A stretch of 64,000 nt of DNA from Prostheceraeus crozeri (taxonomy: Eukaryota > Platyhelminthes > Polycladida > Euryleptidae), in assembly GCA_907163375.1 (NCBI GenBank), contig CAJQUW010011540.1:62001-126000 (forward strand). The letters run 5' to 3'. This document shows positions 24,606 to 35,689 of the stretch, piece after piece. Under the pieces are notes generated by a model. The model saw only the letters and a list, made by a program, of their open reading frames with translations. It had not been told where the DNA came from and did not search any database. A program made the translations under genes and the position numbers. Position 1 is the first letter of the stretch. Each line of letters starts with the position of its first letter.

Positions 24606-25672
24606 TTAAACACGGTACTGCATGTATGAATTGCGAAATTGATAAAAGTTGAAGACCGTGTTAATGAGGTGTCGGCGAACCATGAAGCCATTACTTTCGA
24701 TCTCTGATGGAATTTGGTTAGGATCGCTAGTGGTCGGTAAGGATATAGGGGACTCAGCTTCAGGAACAGGATCATTATTATGTTTTGCGAAATTGTGAAG
24801 GATTGCAGTTGATCGAATGTCACGTGCAATATTTTGAATTTTACGTCGGTTTGGCGTGTTGAGCACTGCAAATCGTCTTTTCCAAACTCCGAATGCATTT
24901 TCTATTAGTACACGAGTTCGTTTGTGAGAGTAGTTGTATCTTCTCTCCGACTGATTTTCTGGACTTGATAGGGGAGTCATCAGCCATCTCTTGCAAGGAT
25001 AAGCACTGTCACCAAGGATAAATCCGATGTGATTGTTAGCCCCATATAAGTCCAAAGTTGGGAATCTTGAAGTATGAAACTATCATGAGCACTTCCAGGA
25101 TGCTTTACAACCATGTTGATAAATTTCCCCTGAGAGTCGCACACTGCTTGCACATCAATGCTATGATACATTTTTCGGTTGAGGTACTGCCATTCGTACT
25201 CCTTCGGCTTCAGGATAGGAATGTGCGTTCCGTCAATGCATCCCACAACGTTAGGAAAGCTGGCAATATTGTAAAATTGTTGTTTCACTGTGCGAATATC
25301 CGATGACTCGACAGGAAAGAAAATGGTCTGATCCCACAATTTATCTAACTTTGCACTAACCGATGAGATAACTCTACATGTATATATGGAAGGCTGTGAT
25401 AATCCGCAGGTATCTCCAATTACCATTTGGAAACTTCCTGTTGCATAATTTCGCAATGTGGCTGCAAGCTGATCGGTTGCTGAAATTGATTCACTTCTCT
25501 GAGTTACCTTTTCCAAATTCGGAGATATCCTATCCAATATGTTATTAAACGTCTGCTTAGACAATCGATATCGCGATATGAAGTCAATGTCATCATAGGC
25601 ATGCAAAGGATGAGTTCTTTCAGAGAACTTTTTAGAACGTCGAATAGTGGTTGGGACGATCATTTCAGCCAT
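24606..25672 (-). pseudogene. Harbinger DDE transposase (HARBI1-like nuclease), one frameshift
   Basis: The N-terminal frame (24980-25672, 230 codons) has the helical domain (FISRYRLSKQTFNNILDRI) and the first catalytic Asp in VGCIDGTHIPI (residues ~143-153). The C-terminal frame (24606-25055, 149 codons) has the second Asp in ILGDSAYP and the Glu in VLIENAFGVWKRRF, followed by ILHNFAKHNND. All three catalytic acids are present. The reading frame shifts near 25040-25060, after the SQLW segment. The start ATG at 25672 follows a short leader inside the right terminal region. The nuclease acts with the Myb-like partner encoded convergently. Confidence 0.93.
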
Positions 25673-26150
25673 GACTATCTTCTTGTACCGATATTGAATG
25701 TTGATATGAAAAATTGACTACATACACGTGTAGCTGTCGTTCTTCTCCAACCAGTCTAAGTGAACCATTGATTTTCTGCAGTTAACCACTAAATTAGGTG
25801 GTTCACTATTTTCATGTAGCTTCAGCTTGCAGTTATGTAGCTACAGCTACGTAACACATTTCCAGAATACCATTTTGTGGTTAAGTAGCTGTAACTACAT
25901 CGATGGAAGAATTGGTTACCCTTAACCTAAGCTGCAGCTACAGGGTAACCGCTTTCGTGAATTCGGCCTCTGATTACCTTTGTGACTTCTCTATGTTCAG
26001 TATAAACGGCCTTGCTGCATTCCAGACATTTCGATCTTGTCTTTTTGTTACAAACGCTGCAATGTCAGACGCGGCTGTCGTTGGTGGTCAACATTGATTG
26101 GACGGAAGCCAAGAACAAAACCTGCATATTTCACTTCAGATGGGAGGTTT

Positions 26151-26491
26151 TTATTTTGAACATGGGGAATTCTTGCATGGCTTTCCGATGATTGAAAAGA
26201 CAAATATTTCAGAAAATCTTTCCATGAATCCAGATGGAATGTAAGTTCTGCCGGGAATGTTTCCGCGGTATCCGACCAGTTGTTCGTCCATGGTTAGGAC
26301 ATCTGGAAGTGCAAAATGGCGGCCAAGATTGAGAAGAAATTGGTCCCAGAAACTTTGCATTGTCAGATCATTTGCATTTTCATCAAGTTTTCTTCTTGAT
26401 CATCGTCGCTTTCAACAGATTCAAACTTAGTTGAGTCATTAAAATCAAGCAAACGATGAAACTCAACTTCCGTTTCAAAACCATGTGTCAT
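26151..26491 (-). pseudogene. piggyBac transposase scrap
   Basis: The 69-codon frame 26151-26360 contains LTMDEQLVGYRGNIPGRTYI, the piggyBac DDE region around one catalytic Asp ("S.DEQ..P..GR....Y"). Just upstream, a short ATG frame (26363-26491) encodes an acidic peptide (STKFESVESDDDQEENL) like the acidic N-terminus of these transposases. The middle is missing between the two, so this is an internally deleted relic. No TTAA-bounded ends were identified. It is not obviously the source of the MITE at 8247-9394. Confidence 0.75.
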
Positions 26492-26748
26492 TTTGATAAA
26501 TGATGTAGACTCACGATTGAAAACTATTTATTGACACAGTGTACTGAATGCCTGTCCGTGATTAGCTGATGGATGCTACAGCTATTTTTTTACACAATAA
26601 TTGGATAATATTATCCACAGGCATTAGCTGACGCAGGGACGCATTCATAAGTCAGATGAGCTGAGATGACAGGAAGGATTCGAATGCAAATTGATAGATA
26701 CAGCCATAGACATAATAAAACTTACCTGAGAGAATGCAGCAGATAAAC

Positions 26749-26775
26749 GTGACAGCTACAAAATGTAGCTGTCAC
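26749..26775. repeat. 12-bp perfect hairpin
   Basis: GTGACAGCTACA, AAA, TGTAGCTGTCAC. It shares the GTAGCT word of the nearby Harbinger subterminal regions. It may be a Harbinger end scrap. Confidence 0.5.
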
Positions 26776-26973
26776 CAGGTTAAGAGGCTTCACAATTCTA
26801 CTGAGTCACGTTCAGCAATACTGAAAAAATTCATGGTTAAATAGACGTCTCAGGTAGCTAGTCATCATCATGGAATATCGACCTCTCAAACTAAATTGTC
26901 TCATAATTACTTAACTTTTAATTTTCAACATCTACAAAATGTACCTAATTGCAGGATAAAGCATACTCTAGGT

Positions 26974-27285
26974 CAGGGTTTCCAAAAGTGTGGGGCGCGA
27001 CGCATTGGCTTCTGCCAAGACTGCTTCACTTTTTCTATGACTCGGTGTTGGAGAAATACGCAGAAGAACGCTGGAGTCCCTTTCCTCATTGCTGCTAGTA
27101 ATGAAGATACTCGGAGATGATACTTTATCGTGAATGTAGGAATAGTTATGAGAATGTGGTAAATTATGATCAATGCCGATAACGGAGCATCGGAATTTAC
27201 GTCGTGTGGCATCGACAAGTTTATAGTGGGGCGCGAGACAATAGTTAATAATTTCGGGTGGCGCGAAAAAAATTGAAATCCCCTG
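26974..27285. mobile_element. 312-bp hAT-type MITE
   Basis: Starts CAGGGTTTCC and ends with inverted CAGGGGATTTC. Inner GGGGCGCG blocks lie near both ends. Flanks CTCTAGGT and CTCTATAC agree at 5-6 of 8 bases, fitting an aged 8-bp duplication. The small frames inside are by chance. Confidence 0.75.
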
Positions 27286-27711
27286 CTCTATACGTATGTC
27301 ATTGCAATTTTCGAAATCGTCGTATATGGCAAATTGAAATGATAAGTCGTCTACCTCACTCAGTCTAGACTTGACCAGCAGAGATCAAGTTGGGAACAAA
27401 TGCCGGTACATATTTTTCCAGGATCAAATATTTTTCTTTTTAAATGTCAAAATGCAGATGCAAATTGATGCGAAGACAGAACTTAAAGAATTCAAAAGTG
27501 CAGTTATGTGAATATCTTACTCAAAATGTCCAAAATGCAAGCACTTACTGGATAAAGTATTAAAAAGCATTTCAAATACGATTAGTACTAAACAAGTGTT
27601 CCAAGTCTGGCAGAGAGATCGCTTTCACTTCAGTCACACAGTGAAATCTGAAAGCCTTGGAGAATAAAGTATTTTTACTTCTCCATATTGGATGACTGCA
27701 TAAAACTACAA

Positions 27712-28760
27712 TTCCGGTTTTGAATACGACAGCCAACGACCGACCGGTCTTGGATGCCCCATGGGGAGTCCAGTGTCTGTCATAGATGCCAATTTACTTA
27801 TGCAACACATTGAAAATAAAATATTATCTAATAATTTTTGTGATTTGTTATACTGGCGCAGGTGTGTACTGGTAGACGATACCTGGATTGTCATTCCAGA
27901 GCACAACATAGACAAATTTGTTGATTACATCAATACATGTGCTATTGAGCAATCTATTAACTTTACGGTAGAAAGAGAAGATGACAGCCACTCTCTGTCG
28001 TTTCTTGACATTTTCATCACAAGGAATATTGAGGACCATGCTTTTGAGATGTAATTGTTTTATAAGCCGACCCAGACGGACAGGCATTTACAGTTTTCTA
28101 CACACAATCATATGTGTCATAAAAGAACAGTTGTTAAGTGTTTTCACAGAAAGATTGGTTCTTTTATCATCTTGTGATAATGTTAGTGATGCTCAGGGAT
28201 GTTTGTAATAAGCTGCTAAAAAATGGGTATCCGTATAATTTTGTCCGCAAAAATGTTTATTTTCGGGAATCTGTTTTTTCGAATCGTTTTGAAAGCGTAT
28301 AGGTATAGTGTGCTTGCCATATATGTCCAAGATATCTGAGTCTATAGCAAGAATTTTACATCATGATAAAGTCAAGACGTTTTACCAACCGTGTTTGCGA
28401 ATAAGGAATTTTCTACCGGCCCCTAAAGACCGTGTTGATGACGCTCAGAGATGTGGTGTCGTGTGCCAGATAAATTGCCAGGACTGCAACCGCTCTTATG
28501 TAGGCCAATCAGGCAACAGGTTGAATACGCGTGTCGGTCAACATCGCGCCGATTTTCGACTCCTACATCCACAGAAGTCAGGAGTAGCCGAACATTCGCT
28601 AAATAGCGATCATCATATCGATTGGAATAATGTCGACGTACTGGAGCACGAGACAAATTATCATAAAAGATTGTTTTTGAAAGTGTGGCATACAGAACGT
28701 GTTTCAGATACTTTGAATCGTTGTGATCGGAGTGTTCCTTCGGTTTACAGTATTATTTGG
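27712..28760 (+). pseudogene. Penelope-like element, RT plus GIY-YIG relic
   Basis: The polymerase part includes CPMGSPVSVIDANLLMQHIE, the "MGSP.SP..A...ME..E" block of PLE reverse transcriptases. After it come RRCVLVDDTWIVIP with the VDD catalytic motif, then LSFLDIFITR. Further downstream KPTQTDRHLQFSTHNH matches the "KPT.TD.YL...S.HP" thumb block. From about 28310, LPYMSKISESIARILHHDKV and GVVCQINCQDCNRSYVGQSG give the connector and GIY-YIG endonuclease with a following Arg/His segment. Domain order RT then GIY-YIG is diagnostic. The N-terminal fingers are absent and the frame is broken in a few places, so this is a fossil. Confidence 0.9.
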
Positions 28761-30036
28761 TTTAATTCCAGCATTATTTTTCTTCTTGTGATAGTATTGC
28801 ATTACTGTAGATGTTTTAAAGTGCTTTCTGTAAATATTGTAAATAATGTACGATTCTCTCTTTTATCCGATGTCTGTATATAATTTCCTGTAGACTTTTA
28901 GACTTTGTTGTGTTTCATGTGCGTGCACAGGGTCTCTTTGTGTCAATTGTAAATTATATCCACCGCTTGCTGCATCTCCATTGGTTGACAGCTAATGTTG
29001 AAATGTATTCATTTTGCATGACGATTACCATGTCAGTCTGCCTTGACGATGAGATCTGTAAAGTCGCGAAATATTGGCTCACTTTGCCTTTGATTTGTAA
29101 ATGTCGAAGAACATTTTCACTTCTGTTTATCATCCGACGTTCTACGATGTTCTCAATTCTCACTTCTACAGTAGGTGCGAGAATTATCTATGCGACAAAT
29201 GCTATTAATGCAAGATATTTTATGAGGATAATGCAATCAAATCGTTTCTTCCACTTATTAAGTTAAGCTTATAAGTCACTTATTCAGTTAAGCTTTCTCA
29301 AAATTTCTGGGAACTTTTCTGTACCGGGAAATCCCGTGTTAGACCCTAATCACTACTAATAATTCCTAATAAGTACTTCGGAGTAGATGCTATCACAGTA
29401 TCCGCCACTTTTTCAAGCCGCTGCTACTGTAATTTGTGAAATTCATTTACTTAGCAGTGAGTTATTTTCACTTACATTTCAAAAGTATCACTGACAAAAC
29501 TTGAGATATTTCATTAATAAAATCTATTTCAAAATTAAATAATTTTGATGAAATAACTTATAATAGCAGGAATTTACAATTAATGCCTGTTTCAAAAATC
29601 TGATTGAAATTCTTAAGATGCATCAAGATTGACCTAATTCGATGCTGAAGTATGTCACAATTAGATTAATCATCAACACATGGAGAGATTTCACTCAAGT
29701 CAGACAGAAATGGGAAGTCCGATTTCTATGATAATGGCATTTGCTCGCAGCTAGGTGAAATAGCAGCCAACAATCGAGATTTGCTAATTTCTCGATTTTC
29801 AAATGAAGCTCATTTTGGAATGATAATGACTTTTTCATTGAAAATTACCAGAGAAATGAACTCCTACAACGGAATGCATTGAATTATGATTGTTTAGACG
29901 AAAAATTTAGTGGTGTTACCTTCTTATGGAAAAGAATTTAGCTCTGCTGTAAATATTTTGCTCATTGAGTTAAAAACTTCAGAAGTAGAGACGCAGCAGA
30001 TGCGGCAATGGGATGGTATTGACTGTCAACTGCCTA
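28761..30036. other. intergenic, no gene seen
   Basis: AT-rich. The first part may be the untranslated 3' region of the PLE relic. No hammerhead-like motif, repeat or gene was found. Confidence 0.45.
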
Positions 30037-30252
30037 TTATCTCCTAACTGTCGCCTTTGTTAGGCAATCGTCCAGCGTTTTCCTCGCCTCGCCACGCCTG
30101 TCAGCGCCAGGCCACTTCACAGTCACTCCCATCTCCGCCATGGACGCCTGAGAGCTCTCTACCAAATTAGACATGGCCACGATTGGCAGCTGAGTGTCCT
30201 TCATAAGCAACCACAGCTGAGATGAGGAGCAGCAAGGGACAATCGCGACCAC
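30037..30252 (-). CDS. candidate exon in a GC-rich island, product unknown
   Basis: An open frame of 71 codons in a segment clearly richer in GC than the flanks. The peptide includes QLWLLMKDTQLPIVAMSNLV and ends GEARKTLDDCLTKATVRR before a stop. The predicted peptide has a balanced, globular-like composition, but no family is recognised. An internal ATG gives a 45-residue C-terminal product. No good splice acceptor is visible upstream, and CRE and E-box sites lie just upstream on this strand (30275-30298). It could instead be part of a promoter island for an unseen gene. Confidence 0.25.
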   Translation of the reverse strand: MVAIVPCCSSSQLWLLMKDTQLPIVAMSNLVESSQASMAEMGVTVKWPGADRRGEARKTLDDCLTKATVRR

Positions 30253-30274
30253 GAAGGACGTTTAGAAATTTGAA

Positions 30275-30298
30275 TGACGTCATTCTTAGTCACGTGAC
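30275..30298. promoter_or_regulatory. CRE (TGACGTCA) and E-box (GTCACGTGAC) pair
   Basis: A perfect palindromic CRE at 30275-30282 and a perfect palindromic GTCACGTGAC at 30289-30298, 6 bp apart. This edges the GC-rich island 30037-30252. A TATATA run at 30334-30340 is on the other side. CRE/ATF and bHLH-Zip factors bind such sites. Confidence 0.4.
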
Positions 30299-30679
30299 AA
30301 GAACTGATACCAGGATTGAGATGAGCATGTCAACTATATATCCAGTGTGCACAGGTCAGGGGTTGTCCAAAAATAATTGCAATTTAATGGACAAGTAGTG
30401 ATGCAATGGAAAATTTTTAAATTTTTTTGCGATTGATTATGAAAATAGTGTTAATATATTTATCTATACATTATACATTTTACCACACTTAAGGAGGAAT
30501 GCGATATACTCGTAGGTCGTGTGCATACACCATTGAAATTTACTTGAAATTTTTTTGCGTGAACTAAATGTATAATTGATATAATGATAGAGAGGCATGT
30601 TCGGAGGAAGTGAGTGAATTGAAAAAGAAATTCAAAATTACTGTTAACCATTTTAATGCCAACAGAATAGATGAAAATC

Positions 30680-32060
30680 GACGTACGTCAATGATATAAA
30701 AGAGCAATTAAACAAAATCATAAGAAAAGAGAAAAGGATTAACAAAGCTATAAAACTTCAAGAGAAAAGTAAGGCCAAATCTAGAAATAGCGCCAAAAAA
30801 TATTGGAGACTTTTAAATCCCAAATTCAAAACAAAATCTTCAAGCAATTTAAGTGCTACTGACTTCCTGCCTCAATAGAATTACATCAGGGATTCAGAAA
30901 CAGTGTGAATATAACAAAGATTGAAAAAATGCTGCCCTAGATAAGGGTATAACTACATTAGAAGTCGGGAAATGTATCAAGGAAAGTAAATCTCAGAAAG
31001 CTAGTGGACCTGATCATCAAGTGTATGAAATTTTTACAGAAAATAATGAGAATTCGGCTATAATACTTTTAAAATTTGTGAATAGATAAGCAAAATATTA
31101 TTCATCCTGCACAAACTGGTTTTAAAAAAGGAAACTCTGCATTGATAATATCTTCGTCTTAAAGGAAATCATTCAAATTCACAAAAATAAGAGAGAACCA
31201 TGCTTTTTTGATCTATATAAATATTGACAACACAAATATTGTGAAAGACACATTTGAAATGCTAGTTTAATCAAAAACAAAATATGGTTCAGAATTCTGT
31301 TTTCATCAGAACTTAGGTAATATGAATAAAATGCAATTAGAATAATGAATAAAGTTCTACAAAAGATTCTTTCATCTAATGCAAACAACAGCGAACTACT
31401 GTTTAGTAGGAGAATTTGGAATATTTCCATATGAATATCACTTTTTACAAAGCAGCAATCTTATATTGGATAAAGTTGTCATCATCTAATTCTAAACTTT
31501 TATATGGTTTATTCAGTAAAGTATCGAGGAATCGCTATGAAAGTGACTTTAAAATACTTGGTGCTGGAAAATATCTAGGCTGATAGAAAAGCAAATCTCA
31601 AGGAATTATGTACTAATCAAATAAACTTAACAGAGAATAATCAGAAATTTTTTGTCAAAAAACAATGAATGGAATATTTCCGTGAACAATAGATTCAGAA
31701 TGCAAAATCCAGTCAAAGTAAACTAAGTTATCTAAGATTACCAAGATTTGAAAGCAATACAAAAAATTATCTTAATCTAAACGTCGATGGAACCGAAGTT
31801 CAAATGTTGCTTAAATATCGAACAGGAAATGGAGTACTGGATGATATCGCATAAATAGAGATAACCCAGAAAGCAAAATTTGCAAACTATGTGATACCGA
31901 CGACATCGAGAATGCTTTTTATGTCATTGTCCAATCTATATGGAAATCCGGAGAAAGTACATCCCTTCATACATAGATATCTATGAGGAGGATCTATTCA
32001 AAACTACATTCGGTACATGCGAATGAATTGAAATCAATGTCCTACTATTTGATAGAAGCA
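30680..32060 (+). pseudogene. LINE relic spanning linker, RT and C-terminal knuckle
   Basis: Several collinear fragments in changing plus-strand frames fit a non-LTR retrotransposon ORF2. KAKSRNSAKKYWRLLNPK is the linker before the RT. EVGKCIKESKSQKASGPDHQ fits "I..LK..KA.G.D". IIHPAQTGFKKGNS fits RT block "Q.GF..G.S". SKICKLCDTDDIENAFYVIV fits the "C..C...DD.EH..." C-terminal region. Many stops and indels show great age. The 3' end may be near 32060-32100; no poly(A) tail or duplication is clear. Confidence 0.72.
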
Positions 32061-32731
32061 GAGAAAATTAGAAGCAATAGGACTTAATTTTTGGCAACAA
32101 CATGACAAGTGAGATTTATTCACATTCGTTTAAGAGATTCGTTTCAGATTAGTCAGTTGCTAATTTGTCTTTCAATTGATAAGGTCGACATTTGTATCTG
32201 TTCTTTTCCTGCAATCAATTGATTCATTACAGGTGAGATGCTGTCCACATTACATATTAACTGATAATCGCTTTTGTATATGTTACGCATGTATTTGATG
32301 TTTTTGACGGCCCTCTCTCCAAATAACTTTAAAAAAATATTAAGTAAGGTCTAGTCACCGATTGGAAAGTCATGAGAAATTAGTTACGCATAATAAAGAA
32401 ATGAGCCGTCAATTTAATGAAACAATCCACTTTTGCATTTCGATGAATGTTATTGATTACCTATCATTGAAACATTTGATTTTGATTGATTATAGTCTAT
32501 CTCTCCTTCCATCTTTCATGCATGTTCCGTTATCATCGTGTCCCATTCAACTGGCAGAAGCATCATTTCAGTTACTCCTCCAAATTAGTTCCGGTTCTTT
32601 TAAACTTTAAATTTTATCATGTTTATTTTAGCCACAAGTCGGCAATAAAACATTTTTGGCTTTTTTGACTATTGTGAATTCTAAAAATTCGCGTGCCGTA
32701 GTCATAATACTAATTTTATATATTTTTGATG
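32061..32731. other. intergenic, no gene seen
   Basis: AT-rich spacer between the LINE relic and the giant inverted-repeat element. A frame of 82 codons at 32362-32610 has no recognisable product. Confidence 0.5.
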
Positions 32732-32737
32732 GAGATA
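32732..32737 (+). repeat. target-site duplication, left (GAGATA)
   Basis: Immediately precedes AGTAGTAACC. Identical to 44759-44764. Confidence 0.85.
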
Positions 32738-32781
32738 AGTAGTAACCCCATTCCAAATTCAAGCGCAGTGCGGTGCAGTGT

Positions 32782-32814
32782 TGAGTCATCGATGAGTCAT
32801 CATGCTGACTCAGC
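32782..32814. promoter_or_regulatory. AP-1 and Maf-type sites at left tip
   Basis: TGAGTCA at 32782-32788 and 32793-32799, then TGCTGACTCAGC at 32803-32814, an almost complete Maf recognition element containing an AP-1 core. All three lie within 80 bp of the terminus. Confidence 0.6.
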
Positions 32815-32900
32815 CCCCCCTCTGGAAGGAAGTGGGCAAGGATGTGATGGAAGGATGGGTCCGAGAGGCGGAAACTGTTCCCTCCCCCCCTCGGCAGCGA

Positions 32901-34490
32901 TCTTCTAACTTTGGTTGTAGAGATGGTAGAAAGTCGTGCAATAGCTCATTTGAAAGCTAAGAGTGAGAAAAATGCCGTGGAAAGCTCAGTTTGGAGTCAT
33001 TTTCTTGGGTTTAGGGAGGAAAATGGCAAGAAACCGTCAGACTTGGAAAAGTCAGGTTTTGGAGGTTTTGGGATGAGAAAGTCAATTTTTCGACAGGAAG
33101 GAGGCCTCGGATGGGAAAACGGAGTGCAAATTCGGACGTTTTGGTCAAAGTTGGATCTAGGAACTTCTTCCCAAATCAATAGGAGAGAAAAAGTTTTGAC
33201 CTCCCCCCCCCCTCCTGCCAAACTTCCAACTTTGGTTGTAGACATCGTAGAAAGTCGTGCAATAGCTCATTTGAAAGCTAAAAGTGAGAAAAATGCCGTG
33301 GAAAGATCAGTATGGACTCATTTTCTTGGGTTTAGAGAGGAAAATGGCAGGAAACCGTCAGACTTGGAAAAGGCAGGTGTTGGTGGTTTTGGGATGAGAA
33401 AGTCCATTTTTCGACATGAAGGAGGCCTCGGATGGGAAAACGGAGGCCAGATTCGGAATTTTTAGTCAATTTTGGGTTAGGAAGGATGTTTCCAGCGACA
33501 TTGGAGAGAAAAAGTTTTGAAGACCTCCCTCCCCCCCTACCAAACTTCCAACTTTGGTGTGAGAGATGGTAGAAAGTCATGCAATAGCTCTTTGAAAGCT
33601 AAGAGTGAGAAAAAGGCAGTGAAAAGCTCAGTTTGGACTCATTTTCTTGGGTTTAGGGAGGAAAATGGCAGGAAACCGTCAGAGTTGGAAAAGTCAGGTT
33701 TTGGAGGTTTTGGGATGAGAAAGTCCATTTTTCGACAGGAAGGAGGCCTCGGATGGGAAAACGGAGTGCAAATTCGGACGTTTTGGTCAAAGTTGGGTCT
33801 AGGAACTTCTTTCCAACTCAATCGAAGAGAAAAAGTTCTGACCTCCCCCCCCTCGACACCGATCTTCCAACTTTGCTTTTAGTGGATGGATTTTGTCGTG
33901 CAATAGCTCATTTGAAAGCTGGGAGTGAGACAAGTTCACTGAAAGAAACGGCTTGTTCATATCTGCCTTCGTTTAGATGTGAGACGTCATTCAAGATTTT
34001 GGGAGATTGGCGAAAAACGACAGAGTTAGAATTTGGACGTTTTTGGGCTGTAGCTTCAAAACGAAGCATCGGATGGGAAAACGGATTTCAGATTTGGAGT
34101 CAGCATGAAATTCTCTATCAACATGGTGAGTTTCAAGTCAATCGGAGAGAAAAATTTTCGCTGACGTCCCCCCCCTCGGGAGAGCTAGCTTCGATCTTGG
34201 CTTCCAGTGGACGGATTTTGTCGTGCCATAGCTCCTTTGAAAGCTGGGAGTGAGACAAATTCAGTGGAAAACATGGCTTGTTCATATCTACCCTCGTTTA
34301 GAGGTGAGATGTTATTGAAAATTTGGGACCTTGGCGAAAAAACGACTAAGTTAGAATTTTTGCGATAGCTGTTGGCTGTAGAGCCAAAACGAAGCATCGG
34401 ATGGGAAAATGGAGGGCAGATTCGGATTCAGCGTCAAATTCTACATGGAAATGGCGTATTTCCAGCTCAATCGGAGCACTAGAACCGGAG
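32901..34490 (+). repeat. ~320-bp tandem array, five units, left arm
   Basis: Unit starts are near 32911, 33232, 33554, 33873 and about 34198 (periods 321, 322, 319, 325). Each unit runs from CTTCCAACTTTGGTTGTAGA through TTTGAAAGCTAAGAGTGAG and ATGGGAAAACGGAGTGCAAA to GAGAGAAAAAGTTTTGACCT and a C-rich run. The first three units are similar; the last two are clearly diverged. Because 321 is divisible by three, the first two units share one 184-codon frame, which I read as a by-product of the repeat. Confidence 0.9.
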
Positions 34491-34530
34491 ATAGACGGGT
34501 TTTTAGTGTTTGGATGATGGGTATTACGTC

Positions 34531-34585
34531 ATCAGCTGATCGCCACACACTATATAAGTGGAAACTCGGCTTGTGGAAATCAGTT
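34531..34585 (+). promoter_or_regulatory. inward-facing core promoter, left arm
   Basis: TTACGTCA (CRE-like) near 34533-34540 with CAGCTG next to it, TATATAAG at 34551-34558, and initiator-like TCAGTT at 34580-34585. The A of the initiator is 31 bp from the first T of the TATA box, the usual spacing. It points towards the loop. No long frame follows on this strand, so a spliced or non-coding transcript is likely. Confidence 0.6.
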
Positions 34586-35689
34586 CTCCTCCCGACTGGG
34601 TTGGGGTAGGTGAACTCCGGAGCTCCGATGATAGCATTGGAAATCTGAAAAACCGGGTTTCTGTAAGAAAGCGACTTAGAAAATTTCATTGCTGAACTCA
34701 GCTAAGGCGTCAGACTTAGAGGTTCGCCAGGAGATGGCCTTCGTCTCCAGGCCATAAAAGACTCCAAAACTTTAAAGGCTTGTAACTTTGCTTCTACAAG
34801 TCCGTTTGACTTGATTCAAAAAAGGTTCGGTTGCTATTGACCTGCCCTAAGTGATAGACTACTTATAAAATTTCATAAGTAGTGTTAAAAAGTTGAAAAA
34901 TTTAAATTCACTAGTTTTGGAGGTTTTCTGGGGTTTTCGACCCTGCTGAAGTCAATGAAAGGATTTGTCATGATATCTGAGCGAGTCTTCTCATGGACTA
35001 AGCGGCTTTTCACTGAAAGCGAGCAAGACATGGAGAGTTTTGCTGTAATATTCCACTGACAGGGTGTTCCTTCGGGACGGCGGACGATGCCGTAGTGTTA
35101 AGTGTGGCAAGGGAGTGTGTCATAGTTTAGACCAAAACCCCTGGGGGTCGTCTCATGTTGGGCATTTGACACAGTTCTCAAGGTAGCACTTTGAACGCCA
35201 ATCGGTTGAGTCTTAGCTATCTTGTCATGGGTGGCCTCTAAACATCTCCATTGCAAAACGCTGGTGAATCAAGCTCGCTCTCTACGGCTTGCTATCAAGC
35301 TGATCAAAGTCTGCTAACCTCTTACCAACTCCACCGGTTTTCATGTCTGGCGATCAAGTCATGGACGGTGCACGATTTTCGGTGTGATACTTCCTGTGGG
35401 TGATTTCGAGACAGCGGTGAAGTCCGTAGCTGCACGGGACGTGGGCAATGGTAATCCTTGTGAAACCTCTCTGCGTCATGTCTGCAATGTTTCGTCTCAA
35501 CGTTGTACTCTGACCGCCAGGGCGACATTTAGCTATCTGCCACAGGTTACCTCATAAAATCTCCATTGCACTTGTCTCCCGACAGTTGGCCAACCATGAG
35601 AGAATGAACCATCAGTTCTTCTTGTCTCTATCACGATGACGAAATGATGAATGGAATGAAGGGAGGACATTCATGCGCCACACGCAACA

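Larger units (their letters stand above)
23128..25970. mobile_element. PIF/Harbinger transposon with both genes
   Basis: The 2.84-kb element starts GAGGCCGTACACACGAAAC and ends with the inverted GAGGCCGAATTCACGAAAG. Subterminal regions on both sides carry repeated GTAGCT/AGCTAC words (near 23160-23260 and 25810-25950), likely binding sites for the Myb-like protein. The Myb-like gene (plus) and DDE nuclease gene (minus) converge, as in other Harbingers. A 3-bp target duplication could not be fixed. It looks recent but not functional, since each gene has about one frame break. Confidence 0.9.

Noticed and set aside
26151-26360. piggyBac scrap as the source of the MITE at 8247-9394
   Set aside because: The scrap has no TTAA-bounded ends, so it cannot be tied to the CCCNCTGATGCATAAGC ends.
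26973-27218. Frames on both strands in 26896-27218
   Set aside because: They lie inside the hAT-type MITE and are short mirror frames with no domain.
32911-33465. 184-codon frame across the ~320-bp array, and similar frames at 33517-34253 and 43665-44344
   Set aside because: The frame repeats because the unit is close to a multiple of three. Later units lose it and both strands are open. Read as array by-product, not a gene.
35322-35528. 68-codon minus frame (and plus copy 42369-42575) and the 111-codon frame 42340-42675
   Set aside because: They overlap on opposite strands, lack promoter or start context, and are conserved only because the arms are near-identical.
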